Made by a program: the position numbers and the translations under genes. 24,221 nt of DNA from Podaxis mareebaensis. Its lineage: Eukaryota; Basidiomycota; Agaricomycetes; Agaricales; Agaricaceae. The notes beneath the pieces were generated by a model. That model saw nothing but the letters and a program-made list of their open reading frames with translations. It searched no databases and was not told the origin of the DNA. This document shows, piece by piece, positions 9,563 through 19,222 of this stretch; the stretch's first letter is position 1; each line of letters begins with the position of its first letter. The stretch lies in NCBI GenBank assembly GCA_018524725.1, contig JAEUWP010000079.1, positions 1 through 24,221 on the forward strand, read 5' to 3'.

Positions 9563-9634
9563 TAGCAGCAACTCGTTTCGATCGAGTGACCTCGGGGTTA
9601 CGGGCCCCGCGCGCTACCACTGCGCCATGCTGCT
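9563..9634 (-). tRNA. Initiator-tRNA-like gene with CGT anticodon
   Basis: The minus strand folds into a perfect 72-nt cloverleaf: acceptor AGCAGCA/TGCTGCT with discriminator A, D stem GCGC/GCGC, anticodon stem CGGGG/CCCCG, T stem ACTCG/CGAGT. Several traits are those of eukaryotic initiator tRNA-Met: an A1:T72 end pair, three consecutive G:C pairs in the anticodon stem, a C at position 33, and a T loop ATCGAAA instead of TTCGATC. The anticodon (9602-9600) is CGT instead of CAT, a single change at 9601. By anticodon alone it would be tRNA-Thr(CGT), but its A1:T72 and T loop are unlike ordinary threonine tRNAs. It is either a mutated initiator copy or an unusual tRNA. No intron is present. Confidence 0.8.
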
Positions 9635-9668
9635 CTATCAAATTAGATCAAAGTAAACACCTTAATCG

Positions 9669-9682
9669 TATAATTAATTAAG
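9669..9682 (-). promoter_or_regulatory. AT-rich upstream element of the tRNA gene
   Basis: TTAATTAATTATA on the minus strand lies about 35-48 bases upstream of the tRNA 5' end at 9634. A similar element (TATATAATTA) precedes the tRNA-Glu at 18083. Upstream TATA elements assist RNA polymerase III in some fungi, for example fission yeast; the role here is inferred. Confidence 0.35.
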
Positions 9683-11228
9683 ACCTAGCGCAGTGCTGGT
9701 GGACACACCCACCTTCTCGTCTTGTTAGCCTTTCGCTATGAATTGATTCCCAATGTGTATCGGTGTGAACTACCATGAGTATAAGCCTCATCAAACCCTC
9801 CGAAATCTGGTTTTTGTGACCTCGACTTCAACTTTCGTTGTTCGGGAAGGGGGCAGCAACGGAGCAGTCTCTCGTCCCCCGGCTGCCCATCTCCCAGTTC
9901 CGAAGGGAGAGAGGCGAACTGAAGTCATTTCATACTATACTCGTGGTTTTACGGCCCTTGTTTCGTCACGATTTTTGAATGATATCATCCAATAGTTAGG
10001 ACAAGGACCAGGAAATAACCGTAAACCGGTGCCGGAGTGGGGAATTGGAATATGACGAGAGGTATTGTCATGACGGAAAGCACAGAGCAAAAATCTGTGA
10101 CGACGATCAAAGTAGCATATCACAACCGGAGTGTCAATGAAACGACTTCCGATCCGATGTGACGTTGTGCTACATACGTAAATTCCAATCCTATTCCCTC
10201 CTCATGATAGTTGATGCATAGGAGCAAGCCATCTCCAGTTGGGAGAAATTGCACACAGCTTTGGTTTGGGGGTATTCTACAGGCCCATTAGTACCACTGA
10301 AACACACCATCCACCCCCAAAAGCATCCATTACTATCCATTACCGTCAAGTAACAAAAGAAATTCAAACGCGAATGTGTCAAATGTCAACGCCACACCTT
10401 ATCCCCATGTTTCCTTCTCACATTCCAGTCTTCAATCCTATCAAGAATGTATCACGATCACAAATGGACATCAACAAGCAAGGTAGCCACCTCAGAAACA
10501 TCGATGACGCACCAGGCTTGCGGTTGTCGTCTCAAGAAACCGGTGTCGCCTTATCCCTGAGACCGCCGCAACCCAGCCTATTGTGTTCTCTCCATCATGT
10601 GTAGACACATTCCCAAGCGAGAGATACCCAAAGACTAATTTCCGCAATCTCACCAACTAATGCTTATTACTCATAAGAAACTGGCCAACTGTATGGAAAA
10701 CTAAGTACTAAGTGCTGATCGGAGGAGTTAGATACTCTCTTCCGATGACTTCTCTTCCCACCAAATCTTAACTTGCCTCGATCATCCTACCTCGTCCAAT
10801 TGTTCTTGAGACTTGCGGGGTGCTGAGTTCTCTACGTCGTATCCTGATTTAACTCCTAGGAATGCAGCGCATCTTTAGTACTCTTACTTAACAAATTCAC
10901 ATTCCATTTTCGCGCCTTCGCTCTTTTGTTCACTGGGGTTGTGAGTAAGCGCCACTGAAGTAATTGCTCTGAGTCACCTGTCCTCATAAATTAGGTTTGG
11001 CTGGGGATGTATAGACGGCGACGGGCTAGCGCATGAAGGAAGATAAGCTTTGGAGAAGGAAATGTGAATGTCCAGTGCCCCTTAATCATATTGCGTAAAC
11101 CCCTTCGTAGTCCCATCACCTCCGCCTCGTTGCATGTGGAAGCTGTAGAAGCAAGCGAAGTTCGCAACTAAACGGAGAAAGATGAAAGGTGGGTCTATCC
11201 TTCGGTCGATTCTCCGGCTCGATGCATT

Positions 11229-11260
11229 GGTTAGATCTTTGCAGGGTTGGATCTTTGCAG
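11229..11260. repeat. 16-bp tandem duplication
   Basis: Two adjacent units, GGTTAGATCTTTGCAG and GGTTGGATCTTTGCAG, differ at one base. Confidence 0.8.
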
Positions 11261-11589
11261 GATTTTTCAATCACACTACCTATGCTACGTGTTTCACTGC
11301 CCTCCCCGGACCCAAAGTGCCGCCTGAGGGCTCAAGCTGTAAGGCTTCGCTTCCAATCTCCGCGCACGCATAGTAGGGGCGGCTCAAGGGGCGGCCCGTT
11401 CGCCGTGGCTAGAAATGACGGGATTGTCAGGAATTCAAGTGTACAGTAATGAACCTACAAACCTAAAACCATATCGTCCATCCCAAATCGCCGTATTACT
11501 TGTCACATATTTGTCATAGGTTCTGCGTCCGTTAAGGGGTCAGTACTCAGTATACTCAGTGACAGTGCCAATTACTCCAAATACGGCAA

Positions 11590-11609
11590 CGACCCTGGGC
11601 TCAGGGTCG
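11590..11609. repeat. Perfect 8-bp hairpin
   Basis: CGACCCTG and CAGGGTCG are exact reverse complements separated by GGCT. No T run follows on either strand, so there is no reason to call it a terminator. Function unknown. Confidence 0.6.
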
Positions 11610-11988
11610 CTCGCGGCCGGCCTTCCGAATAATTGTTGCATGTACATACTGTACTGTATAACGAACCTGGTACGAGGCTTTTACTGCAGTTTATTCCTCC
11701 TCTATTATGACTGTCAAATAAACTTGATTTCTCCAGCCTAATCACGTATACCAATTACCGGGACTGGGCTAAACCATGCTTCGTCATCACGACATCCACA
11801 TATCCATTTGTATAATGCATATCAATGTCATATAATAGCATTATTCAGAGTATCGTGACTCGCACACCAAGTATATTTTTAATTCGGATTAGATTTAAAT
11901 TGATGAGATGCTCAGATTTTCTGACTCACAGGCACAAACTGGTTAAGTTGCCGATACGAGTTTAGTTAATGTATTAGGTACGTGAGTG

Positions 11989-11996
11989 TTTATAAC
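11989..11996 (+). promoter_or_regulatory. Possible TATA box of the P450 gene
   Basis: TTTATAAC lies about 245 bases before the P450 ATG. Another weak TTATATC occurs at about 12195. Neither can be chosen without transcript data. Confidence 0.3.
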
Positions 11997-12236
11997 TCCC
12001 AAGGATCGTTCACCACCCCACCGGCCACTTCCTTTTCCCCACTACTTCGTGCTCTCAGGATTCGATATTCCTTCTCCTCGCCAGGGGACATATTCCTGAA
12101 AGTTCAACGACGGAAACCATCTTCTCACACGCAACCGACGCAATAGTTTTGGTTACTCGCGACTGCCTTATCGACGCAGTACCGACGTTCGGGCTTTATA
12201 TCTACGCCTCCACCGCTACAAAGTCGCTTCGCAGTC

Positions 12237-14648
12237 ATGTTATCCCTGTTTGATTTTGGTCTCGTTGAGCTATCTTGTTCGGTCCTCGCAATAGCGTTTT
12301 TGATCCGCCTCGGAAAGCGCAAGCTCAGCCTTCCGCTACCACCCGGGCCCAAGAAACTTCCTGTCATCGGGAACCTGCTCGACGTTCCTACATCGAAAAT
12401 TCCGCAGACCTATGCAGAGTGGTCAAAGCTGTATGGTACGTCATGACCCGCTTCAAATTGTTGCTTTTCGGTCAAGTGACTGAATGGTGGTTCTCGCTTC
12501 GGTTACAGGCTCGGATATTCTACATTTGGGAGCTCTCGGGAGAGACTTTATCATTGTCAACAGCTATAGCGTCGCTAATGAGCTTTTTGAGAAGAGGGGG
12601 CATATCTATTCGTGTCGGTGAGTTATCATTTTGGCCTCTTCAAGTCGTGCCATTGAACCGTCTCCCCAGACCACAATTTACGTTTCTCAATGAGCTGTAC
12701 GTCTTCTTTCCTATCCCGCTTATCTCCAAATAACATGCCATTCACACAGGATGGGTTTGTCATGCATCTTCGTTATCATGCCATATGGCGAAGCATGGAG
12801 AGAGCGCCGCCGAACCTTTGTTCAGCACTTCCCACCATCGAACCCACATATCCACCAGCCCAAGGAGCTCCAACTTATTCGCACGCGCCTCCTTCCTCAG
12901 CTTCTAAAGTCCCCTGAGAGGTTTATGGAACATGTCAGGCAGTAAGTTCGGCAGCACCTAGTCTCCTTTGTTTCTTTTGTTTCCCGTCATCTCATGCAGG
13001 GTTCTCACTTCTTCACTTCTTAAACCCCCGCTCTGTCCCCATTTTCAAATTATATCATGATCCGATCACTTACTGCGTCCCCACTGATAGTATGATCGGC
13101 GGAATCCTCATCTCCCTCGCATATGGTATGGAGACTAAGCCCACAAACGATCCCTGGATACATCTTGCGGAAGAAGCCATGCTCGCTAGTGCTGCTGCTG
13201 CCATTCCAGGAAAGTACCTTGTTGATGTACTCCCATGGCTCAAATACGTTCCGGAGTGGTTTCCTGGAGCCGGGTTCAAGCGTCAAGCGAGGGAATGGAG
13301 GGAACTTTGGACGAGGTTTAGGGTTGCTCCGTTTTTGGCTGCCGAGGAGAACATTGTGAGTTGATCATTGTTGCGCTTAGTTAGCACATTGTTAACTTTT
13401 CGAGCGCTCGTTTGTACAGGCGAAGGGTGGTGGACAGCAGTCGTTCTTGTCTTCATGCCTGGATAACATCAATGAAAAGGGTGACATCCAGGAGCAAAAG
13501 GAAGTCATTCAAGATACAGCAGCATCTTTCTTCGCCGGTACAGTACCTCAGGCTCTTCTACGGTTCTATTTATAATCTAGTATAATGAACAGCCGGAGCC
13601 GACACGACTGGCGCCTCGATCGTCAATTTTATTCTCGCCATGACCTTGAATCCCGAAGTTCAAGCCAAGGCACAAGCCGAGATTGATCGCGTCCTCGAGA
13701 ATGGAAGATTACCGGAATTCAGCGATGAAGAATCTTTACCTTATGTCTTAGCTGTTATGAAAGAGCTTATGCGGTAAGTCCGTTTGACCTCATTTCCTCG
13801 CAGATGCGAATGATGCTATGCTGCTTTCTCCTGTTACTCGCCGTCTTTTCATTCATTCATTCGCATACTGTGATGTATCTTTAATTGCCGGTGCTGATCA
13901 CAATTACAATGTATGCAGGTGGCAACCAACGAACCCGCTGGGTAAGTTTGATCCCAACCAATTGAGACTCTCGGCCCATGACTCTATGATATCATTAATG
14001 ATCCGTTGGTTTTGATAGCTGTACCACATCTGGTTACTGAGGACGACACCTACATGGGTTATCATATCCCTAAAGGTTCTTTAATAATCGGAAACGCCTG
14101 GTGCGTGGAGCCTCGGGCACTTGATCTAAGTATTCCCGAAATGACACATGTTGCTATTTGCAGGGCCATGTCGAGAGACGAAGAACGCTATCCAGAACCG
14201 GAACTCTTCAAACCTGAGCGATTCCTCACGCCCGACGGCAAACTCAATCCTAACGCACATGACCCATTTGACTTCGTCTTCGGTTTCGGTCGCAGGTACG
14301 CGAGGTCTGTCCTTGTTTGGATCATAATGGAACCCGATTCCGTGCAATTAGGAAATGTGTCGGCATTCATATTGCTATCTCGACGCTGTGGATGACGATA
14401 GTCTCGATTCTCGCCACCTTTGATATATCCAAGGCCAAAGACGAATTCGGTAACGTCATTGAACCCGTCGTTGACTTCAAGTCTTCATCCATTGTTGCGT
14501 AAGTCAACTCTTATTTCCTTTTCAGCCTTGGAATGATAACGGTTCAATGAAAACGATTAGGCTTCCCGCCCCATTCAAATGTTCCATCAAACCTCGCTCG
14601 AGGGAAGCTGAAAAACTTATCTATGCCGCTGCAGAGCACAGCTCTTGA
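12237..14648 (+). CDS. Cytochrome P450 monooxygenase, complete, 12 exons
   Basis: Exons 12237-12435, 12509-12617, 12670-12696, 12750-12941, 13091-13355, 13420-13537, 13593-13773, 13919-13941, 14019-14100, 14164-14295, 14352-14498 and 14561-14648 join in frame to 520 aa. A hydrophobic segment (about residues 5-23), a basic stop (GKRK) and PPGPKKLP form the ER anchor and hinge. Then come WRERR (C-helix), AGADTT (304-309, I-helix oxygen site), ELMR (361-364, ExxR), PERF (416-419) and the heme loop FGFGRRKCVG, with Cys445 as thiolate ligand. All key residues are present, so the enzyme should be active with a CPR reductase. The overall sequence resembles fungal P450s often labelled O-methylsterigmatocystin oxidoreductase-like; the substrate is unknown. 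Two exons are very small (27 and 23 bp). The 149-bp intron before 13091 is the least certain join; it was chosen because it restores RHMIGGILISLAYG. Confidence 0.92.
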
Positions 14649-15497
14649 ACCTATATCACTTTGTATGTCCGTCGTTAGGGTATTGATTTCTTATGACACA
14701 TTTTGGGAGCGAATGAGTGTATTGAGATATATGGTGTAATGTTAATGTATCATAATCTCTATGTGTAGAAGCCATGTGACGGGTCTTGGGAGACTTAAGC
14801 TCCTGCCAATAAGTTGTGTGCCCTACTAGCTATCAGGGAGGGACGTATGAAAGGGCTGCACGGTTTCATGTCTTACGGGTTTGTATACCTGTCTGTGATT
14901 GATTTGTGGCGCCATCGCGGATAAAAATATTTGTTCGCCGCACGAGGACAAAGCTACGGGCGAAAACAGAGTTACTTTGGGGGTGTGAAACACGTCAAAC
15001 CATCTCGACCCTCATAGTATGTTTCTTTACCCTATCGTTTGATGATTATTCATAGCAAGAGAAATTTCCGCTTACTCGCTGCAGCTCTATCACTTCATCC
15101 ACCTACTCCTTATTCGTTTACATATCCAGTTGAAATTCCCATCTTAGTATAAATACTGGCAGTACAGGTTGAGTGGAATTCGACGACTCTTTAAGCTTCA
15201 AGTAAGCCTGTGACCTACATGTTGGACTTGAAAATGCACTCGCGTTTGGTGTAGAGAATGACACAATTCAAGCGAGTAATCTCAGGACGGGTGCAGCGAA
15301 AGGCCAGGAGTTGAGGCGTGAAATGGCGACAATTTGCATTGCTACCACATAGGAAGTTAGGTGCGAGGGGAACGTGTTCGTTGGGGTGAGAGCTTTCGTG
15401 CCAATAGTCACCCCCATGCGCCGACCCGACCCTCAGATCATTACTATCGGCAGCTGCTCGTTGACTCCCATTGACCGTACACCGCTAACCTCCCGCA
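14649..15497. other. P450 3' flank and upstream region of NACHT pseudogene 3
   Basis: No coding signal is visible. The first part is presumably the P450 3' untranslated region. A good TATA box (TATAAATA) lies at 15148-15155 and is listed separately. Confidence 0.5.
15148..15155 (+). promoter_or_regulatory. TATA box, probably of the dead NACHT gene
   Basis: TATAAATA matches the eukaryotic consensus and lies about 343 bases upstream of the ATG at 15498. It may be the surviving promoter of that pseudogene, in which case the locus could still be transcribed. Confidence 0.4.
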
Positions 15498-16946
15498 ATG
15501 TCTTCTTATCTGACCGTTTCAAAAGGTAAACTCTGCACTCATCGCAAGCGCCTCGGTCCTCGGAGCTCCTGCAGCTCTTTTACTTTCCGGGGACGTGCGA
15601 TCCTTCAGGCTCTCCAAACACTCCGAACCTCTGCGTCCACCTCTGGTAATGGTTATCAGGATGTCATTCCAACACCACAGCCAAACTCCCCGATATCGTT
15701 CGAGAAAGTAAAAGTGGTAGGCAGCACTGCCTTGCATGGACTGGCAGTCGTAGCAGGAGCACTCAAGGACTGTCCGGTCTCTGCCTAATCTTGAAATCTA
15801 CTGCCGCCGCATTCTTGACATTTTAGAAAATCTTCGATGTACACCGGCCATTCTTATCGTATTCACGTTACTGCGTTCCGCCGCAGGGGGTATCCACAAA
15901 TGATGAGCTAATAGAACTTGAAAAAAGATCGAACGCTATCCTGGCACTCGTCCAAAGATACAAGGAAGAAGGAGAATTCAATGCGCTTGAAGAGTGTCCA
16001 AAGGTTCTATTTGACCTCGCCTGCTTGATTTCGCGTCTGATTTCTCTTTGGCGACCTCAGAGCTATCGAGCACTCGGTTATAACCATCCAGCACTTGCAA
16101 GATCGGTCGTTGACGACCCGCATTGCCGAGGCCCTGAACGATCGCGGAACTATACAAAAGACGTTGAGGAGCCTCGACAGCGTTTGCGATCTCGTCTTTG
16201 TAGGCGGTCAAACTATGGATTATGCTCCCTTGTCTATGGTCTCCTCATTGCGTCCCGCAGCTCGATATACAATTCCACACCAATGTAAGCATATAAGACA
16301 TATTACAAGTACGTGTTTCTGTGATTTGAGCAGCACATCCGGCCTCATATTCGATCAACAGTTGCTAAAATCCCGTAAGCCGCCCATCTTCCTGCGAATG
16401 ATAATATATGATCCTCACAGCACTACAGGCTGGCTTAACAAACTTCGCCCGAAGACTACTTCATATAAGACTCGGCGTCCTGCCTACGGTGATCCTACTG
16501 GATGTATGCATGGCACACATGTCAGTGTCCTAGAAACGCAGGAATCCTGGGCATCTGCCGAACAGGGTGCCAGGGTGTATTGGCCCGCCGAGATGACTGG
16601 AGTCGGAATGTCGACAATCACACATTCGCTATGTGAATTCTTTGGACAGACGGCAGGTGCTCGGGGCCAATTTCTTTTGGTCCCGAGCCTCAGAGAAAGC
16701 CAGTAATTCACGTCTCATCGTCCAGAGCATGGCATATAGCCTTGCCAAGGGTTCACCTACTCTCAACGTGGAGGTTGTGAGAGCCCTTGAATGTCCCAGA
16801 CCTGGTGGAGCCGAATGATTTGAAAGAACAGTTCCAAAACCTCATTAGTGGCCCATTACAGACTGCGTTGCCAGCCGGGCCAGCGTCTACAAGATTGTCA
16901 TTATCGATGCTTTAGACGAATGCGCAGACCCTCACTTCATCTATCG

Positions 16947-16991
16947 CCTCATCCGCTTATGCCTCATCCGCTCATTCCTCATCCGCTCGTT
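16947..16991 (+). repeat. 15-bp tandem repeat, 3 units, inside the NACHT pseudogene
   Basis: Units at 16947-16961, 16962-16976 and 16977-16991 all start CCTCATCCGCT. They lie just after the Walker B motif, where intact relatives have a single short helix, so the expansion looks secondary. Being a multiple of three it does not itself break the frame. Confidence 0.85.
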
Positions 16992-17436
16992 CTCGATGCC
17001 ACATTGGGCCTTCCTCTCAAGTTCTTCCTTAACAGCTAGAACCAACTACCTCGCCCCCCTACCTCCGACTTCCCGCAGGGCGACACCCCCTTCCCCCACG
17101 AGACCGAGAGAGATACAGTGGAGAACTACATTAGATTATATATGAAGCAATCACTTGCCGAGATATAGTAGATCTGGAATCCTATCGGCAAGGATGGGCG
17201 GCCTCCAGAAAGCGAACTGTCTCAGATAGTCAAACGACTCTGGGAGATTTTCATCGTTGCAACCACGGCCCAGCGTTATATTCGAGACAGCGGGCGCAAG
17301 TACAAACAGTGCCTCGCGTTGTTGGCCAAGCCCACAAGGAGTCGGCAACAAACTTCGGTTATCGACGAACTCTACGGAGGTAAAGTTGCCCGGGGTTATG
17401 ATCTTCGTGAGGAAGGAGAACCGTCCATCCCTCTTC

Positions 17437-17625
17437 CTCAGTTGTCTACCATCAATTGAGGTGTACGTATACTCTGTTGTTCGTGTTTTGTATCATTACT
17501 GATTATTCTGTAGTCACACGTACGTGTCCACTACAGGTTAATACACTCAGTTGCCTACCATCAACTGAGGTTTATGTGTACGCGCCTGCTACAGTTTGCA
17601 CCTATCACTGCTCAGCTCCGTCATT
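17437..17625 (+). repeat. Imperfect tandem duplication with 109-bp period and palindromic core
   Basis: The first 23-24 bases of each unit, starting at 17437 and 17546, are almost identical (CTCAGTTGTCTACCATCAAT and CTCAGTTGCCTACCATCAAC). Weaker similarity continues for about 55 bases. Each core is itself an inverted repeat: CTCAGTTG...CAACTGAG is perfect in the second unit with an 8-base loop. The block sits between the SVIDELYGG and SVIHTPTEEN pieces of the NACHT pseudogene. Confidence 0.65.
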
Positions 17626-18050
17626 CACACTCCCACCGAAGAGAATGGTTCCGTCTCCCCACTCCATGCCTCCTTTCCAGAATTCCTGGTGGACCCGGGG
17701 TGCCGCCCACCAAAACATTTCTGCTCATTCACCCCCCTCCTCTCCATCCGTGGTCGCACAGAGCGTGCCCTACGATCTGGGGTTATCCAGTCCCTGATTA
17801 ACACTAAACATCTCCAGGCCTGAGGTTCCAGCTCTCCACATCGGGCTATACTTTGTAGCGTGATGAACAGACACTAGGTTACTGCTTATGTTAGAGTAAT
17901 ATCTGACATTCTGGGAGTCATCAATAATTTGGCTGCTGTTGAATCACAACCCCGCAGTAATCGTCAAATGTCAGTTGTAGTGGAAGCAAGTTGGGAAGAA
18001 CATCTGATTGCCAATGAGGTAACCAGTAGTCGAAAATCATACCTGCATAC

Positions 18051-18060
18051 TATATAATTA
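18051..18060 (+). promoter_or_regulatory. TATA element upstream of tRNA-Glu
   Basis: TATATAATTA ends 23 bases before the tRNA 5' end, at the spacing of the upstream TATA element that helps TFIIIB position on tRNA genes in some fungi. The role is inferred. Confidence 0.5.
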
Positions 18061-18082
18061 TCAGAATGCACTAATCCAATAA

Positions 18083-18154
18083 TCGGATATGGTGTAGTGG
18101 CTAACATTATCGTCTCTCACGCGATAGCCCGGGGTTCGATTCCCCGTATCCGAA
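18083..18154 (+). tRNA. tRNA-Glu(CTC)
   Basis: The 72-nt cloverleaf is complete: acceptor TCGGATA/TATCCGA with discriminator A, D stem GTGT/ACAT (one G-T pair), anticodon stem ATCGT/GCGAT, loop CTCTCAC with anticodon CTC, T stem CGGGG/CCCCG with loop TTCGATT. There is no intron. It reads GAG codons. The internal A box (TGGTGTAGTGGCTA) and B box (GGTTCGATTCC) are intact. Confidence 0.95.
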
Positions 18155-18159
18155 TTTTT
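18155..18159 (+). terminator. RNA polymerase III terminator of tRNA-Glu
   Basis: TTTTT follows the discriminator base directly. Confidence 0.85.
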
Positions 18160-19222
18160 CCTGTGCCATCATTTTAGCTTTGACCATATGCTCCTACAAA
18201 GCCCTATCATTACTCGACCAATCTCCGTTGATCGCCCTGTGATATGGGGCCGCGATGTCAAATTGGCATCTTAAGAGTTTCAATTGAGTGGGCCAGAACT
18301 CGAGGTAGGGAAAGATCTTAGATGGGGGTGCGCAGAGTGAACTGCGTTCAGTGGATCATGAAGTGGATAGTGATTTTTGAAATAGAAGAGACTGTTGTGA
18401 GCGTTGTTTCTTGGCCTCCGGCTGTGAGCCTTTCCAGTCTAATAGTTTTCGCATCAACAAGGCTAATTTCGAGGCTTAGAAACAGGAGTCTCGACCACTA
18501 ATGCCAGTATCGGGATCCACGTACCACACCGAACGGCGTGGAATGGCCACTGCCCCACTGGCGAGATAGGCGTGTTACACGAACACAGACAACGCATATG
18601 CAGAGATGTAATTTTGTGATCGACCCTTTCTTAGACTAACAGGGGTGTCTGTCTTACTCTTATTATAAGCCAGAAACAAGATGCTGGTACCGAACGCAAG
18701 CAACCATGTTGCCTGATTGACGCAAGTGTGGAGCCAGATTCGGGCACTCCGTTATCAGAGGATATCAGTCCTAGCATGCTATTGAGTGCTGTGTGGCAGG
18801 GGTCGGCTTGTAATTAACCACGAGGGAGCTTAGATTGCTGTAATCAATATATTTTAACGACTGTCGGGAGGTTATCTAAACCGACGAGCTCGCAAGTTTT
18901 TCTGTCACATCCACGTCGTTCTCCAGGTCGCAAGAGGCATCGCGTACAACTGAATGATGAACCATGATACGCGATGGCATGTCGATCCACCAATATTGGA
19001 GTAGTGATTGTGGTCTGATTTACGCGGAGGGATAATGATTTCTGATATCTGGTGAGGTCAACGATCGTGTGAACTTTGGGGGCACAGGTGGGAGACAAGA
19101 ATTTTGCACAGAGATGATATCGGACCAGGTCTGCGTCTAATCTGGACTAGGGTCCCGCCGTTTTCCTCTTAATCCCCCGGAGCCACTCCCTTGTCTTTTG
19201 ACTTTCTTTTCCTTCGACCACC
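18160..19222. other. Intergenic; upstream region of ATP-citrate lyase
   Basis: There is no supported gene. A minus-strand open frame at 18844-19098 has no recognisable domain. The last 60 bases are pyrimidine-rich (CTTGTCTTTTGACTTTCTTT and following), as is common just upstream of strongly expressed fungal genes. No clear TATA box was seen. Confidence 0.55.

Larger units (their letters stand above)
9635..12236. other. Long stretch without a supported gene
   Basis: The largest open frames (9753-9995, 10239-10604, 11189-11449, all plus) show no domain, no homologous motif and no convincing splice sites. The stretch contains a 16-bp duplication at 11229-11260 and a hairpin at 11590-11609. Its right end should hold the promoter of the P450 gene starting at 12237. 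An unrecognised small gene cannot be excluded. Confidence 0.5.
15498..17823 (+). pseudogene. NACHT-family NTPase pseudogene 3, nearly full length of the NACHT part
   Basis: The ATG at 15498 begins an N-terminal helical domain: RAILQALQTLRTSAST, FEKVKVVGSTALHGLAVVAG, then after a stop and frame change DELIELEKRSNAILALVQRY and IEHSVITIQHLQDRSLTTRI. The NACHT core follows: WASAEQGARVYWPAEM, then TGVGMST at 16596-16616, where the P-loop lysine codon (AAG expected) is ATG at 16608-16610. After frameshifts come NFFWSRASEKASNSRLIVQS, KEQFQNLISGPLQTALPAG and a well-preserved Walker B KIVIIDALDEC (16891-16923). LPLKFFLNS, HETERDTVENYIRLYMKQSL, two TAG stops at about 17165-17170, PPESELSQIVKRLWEIF and SVIDELYGG come next. 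The final piece is SVIHTPTEENGSVSPLHASF with PEFLVDPGC (17600-17690). At least five frame changes are needed. It is a different NACHT lineage from the two copies at 930-3965, with a different N-terminal domain. The typical C-terminal WD40, ankyrin or TPR repeats are not seen. Confidence 0.85.

Noticed and set aside
10239..10604. A 121-codon plus-strand frame in the long spacer
   Set aside because: No domain, signal peptide or homologous motif. Frames of this length are expected by chance in about 2.6 kb.
16921..16991. A CRISPR-like array suggested by repeated CCTCATCCGCT
   Set aside because: The units are contiguous 15-mers without spacers, inside a eukaryotic pseudogene. It is a simple tandem repeat.
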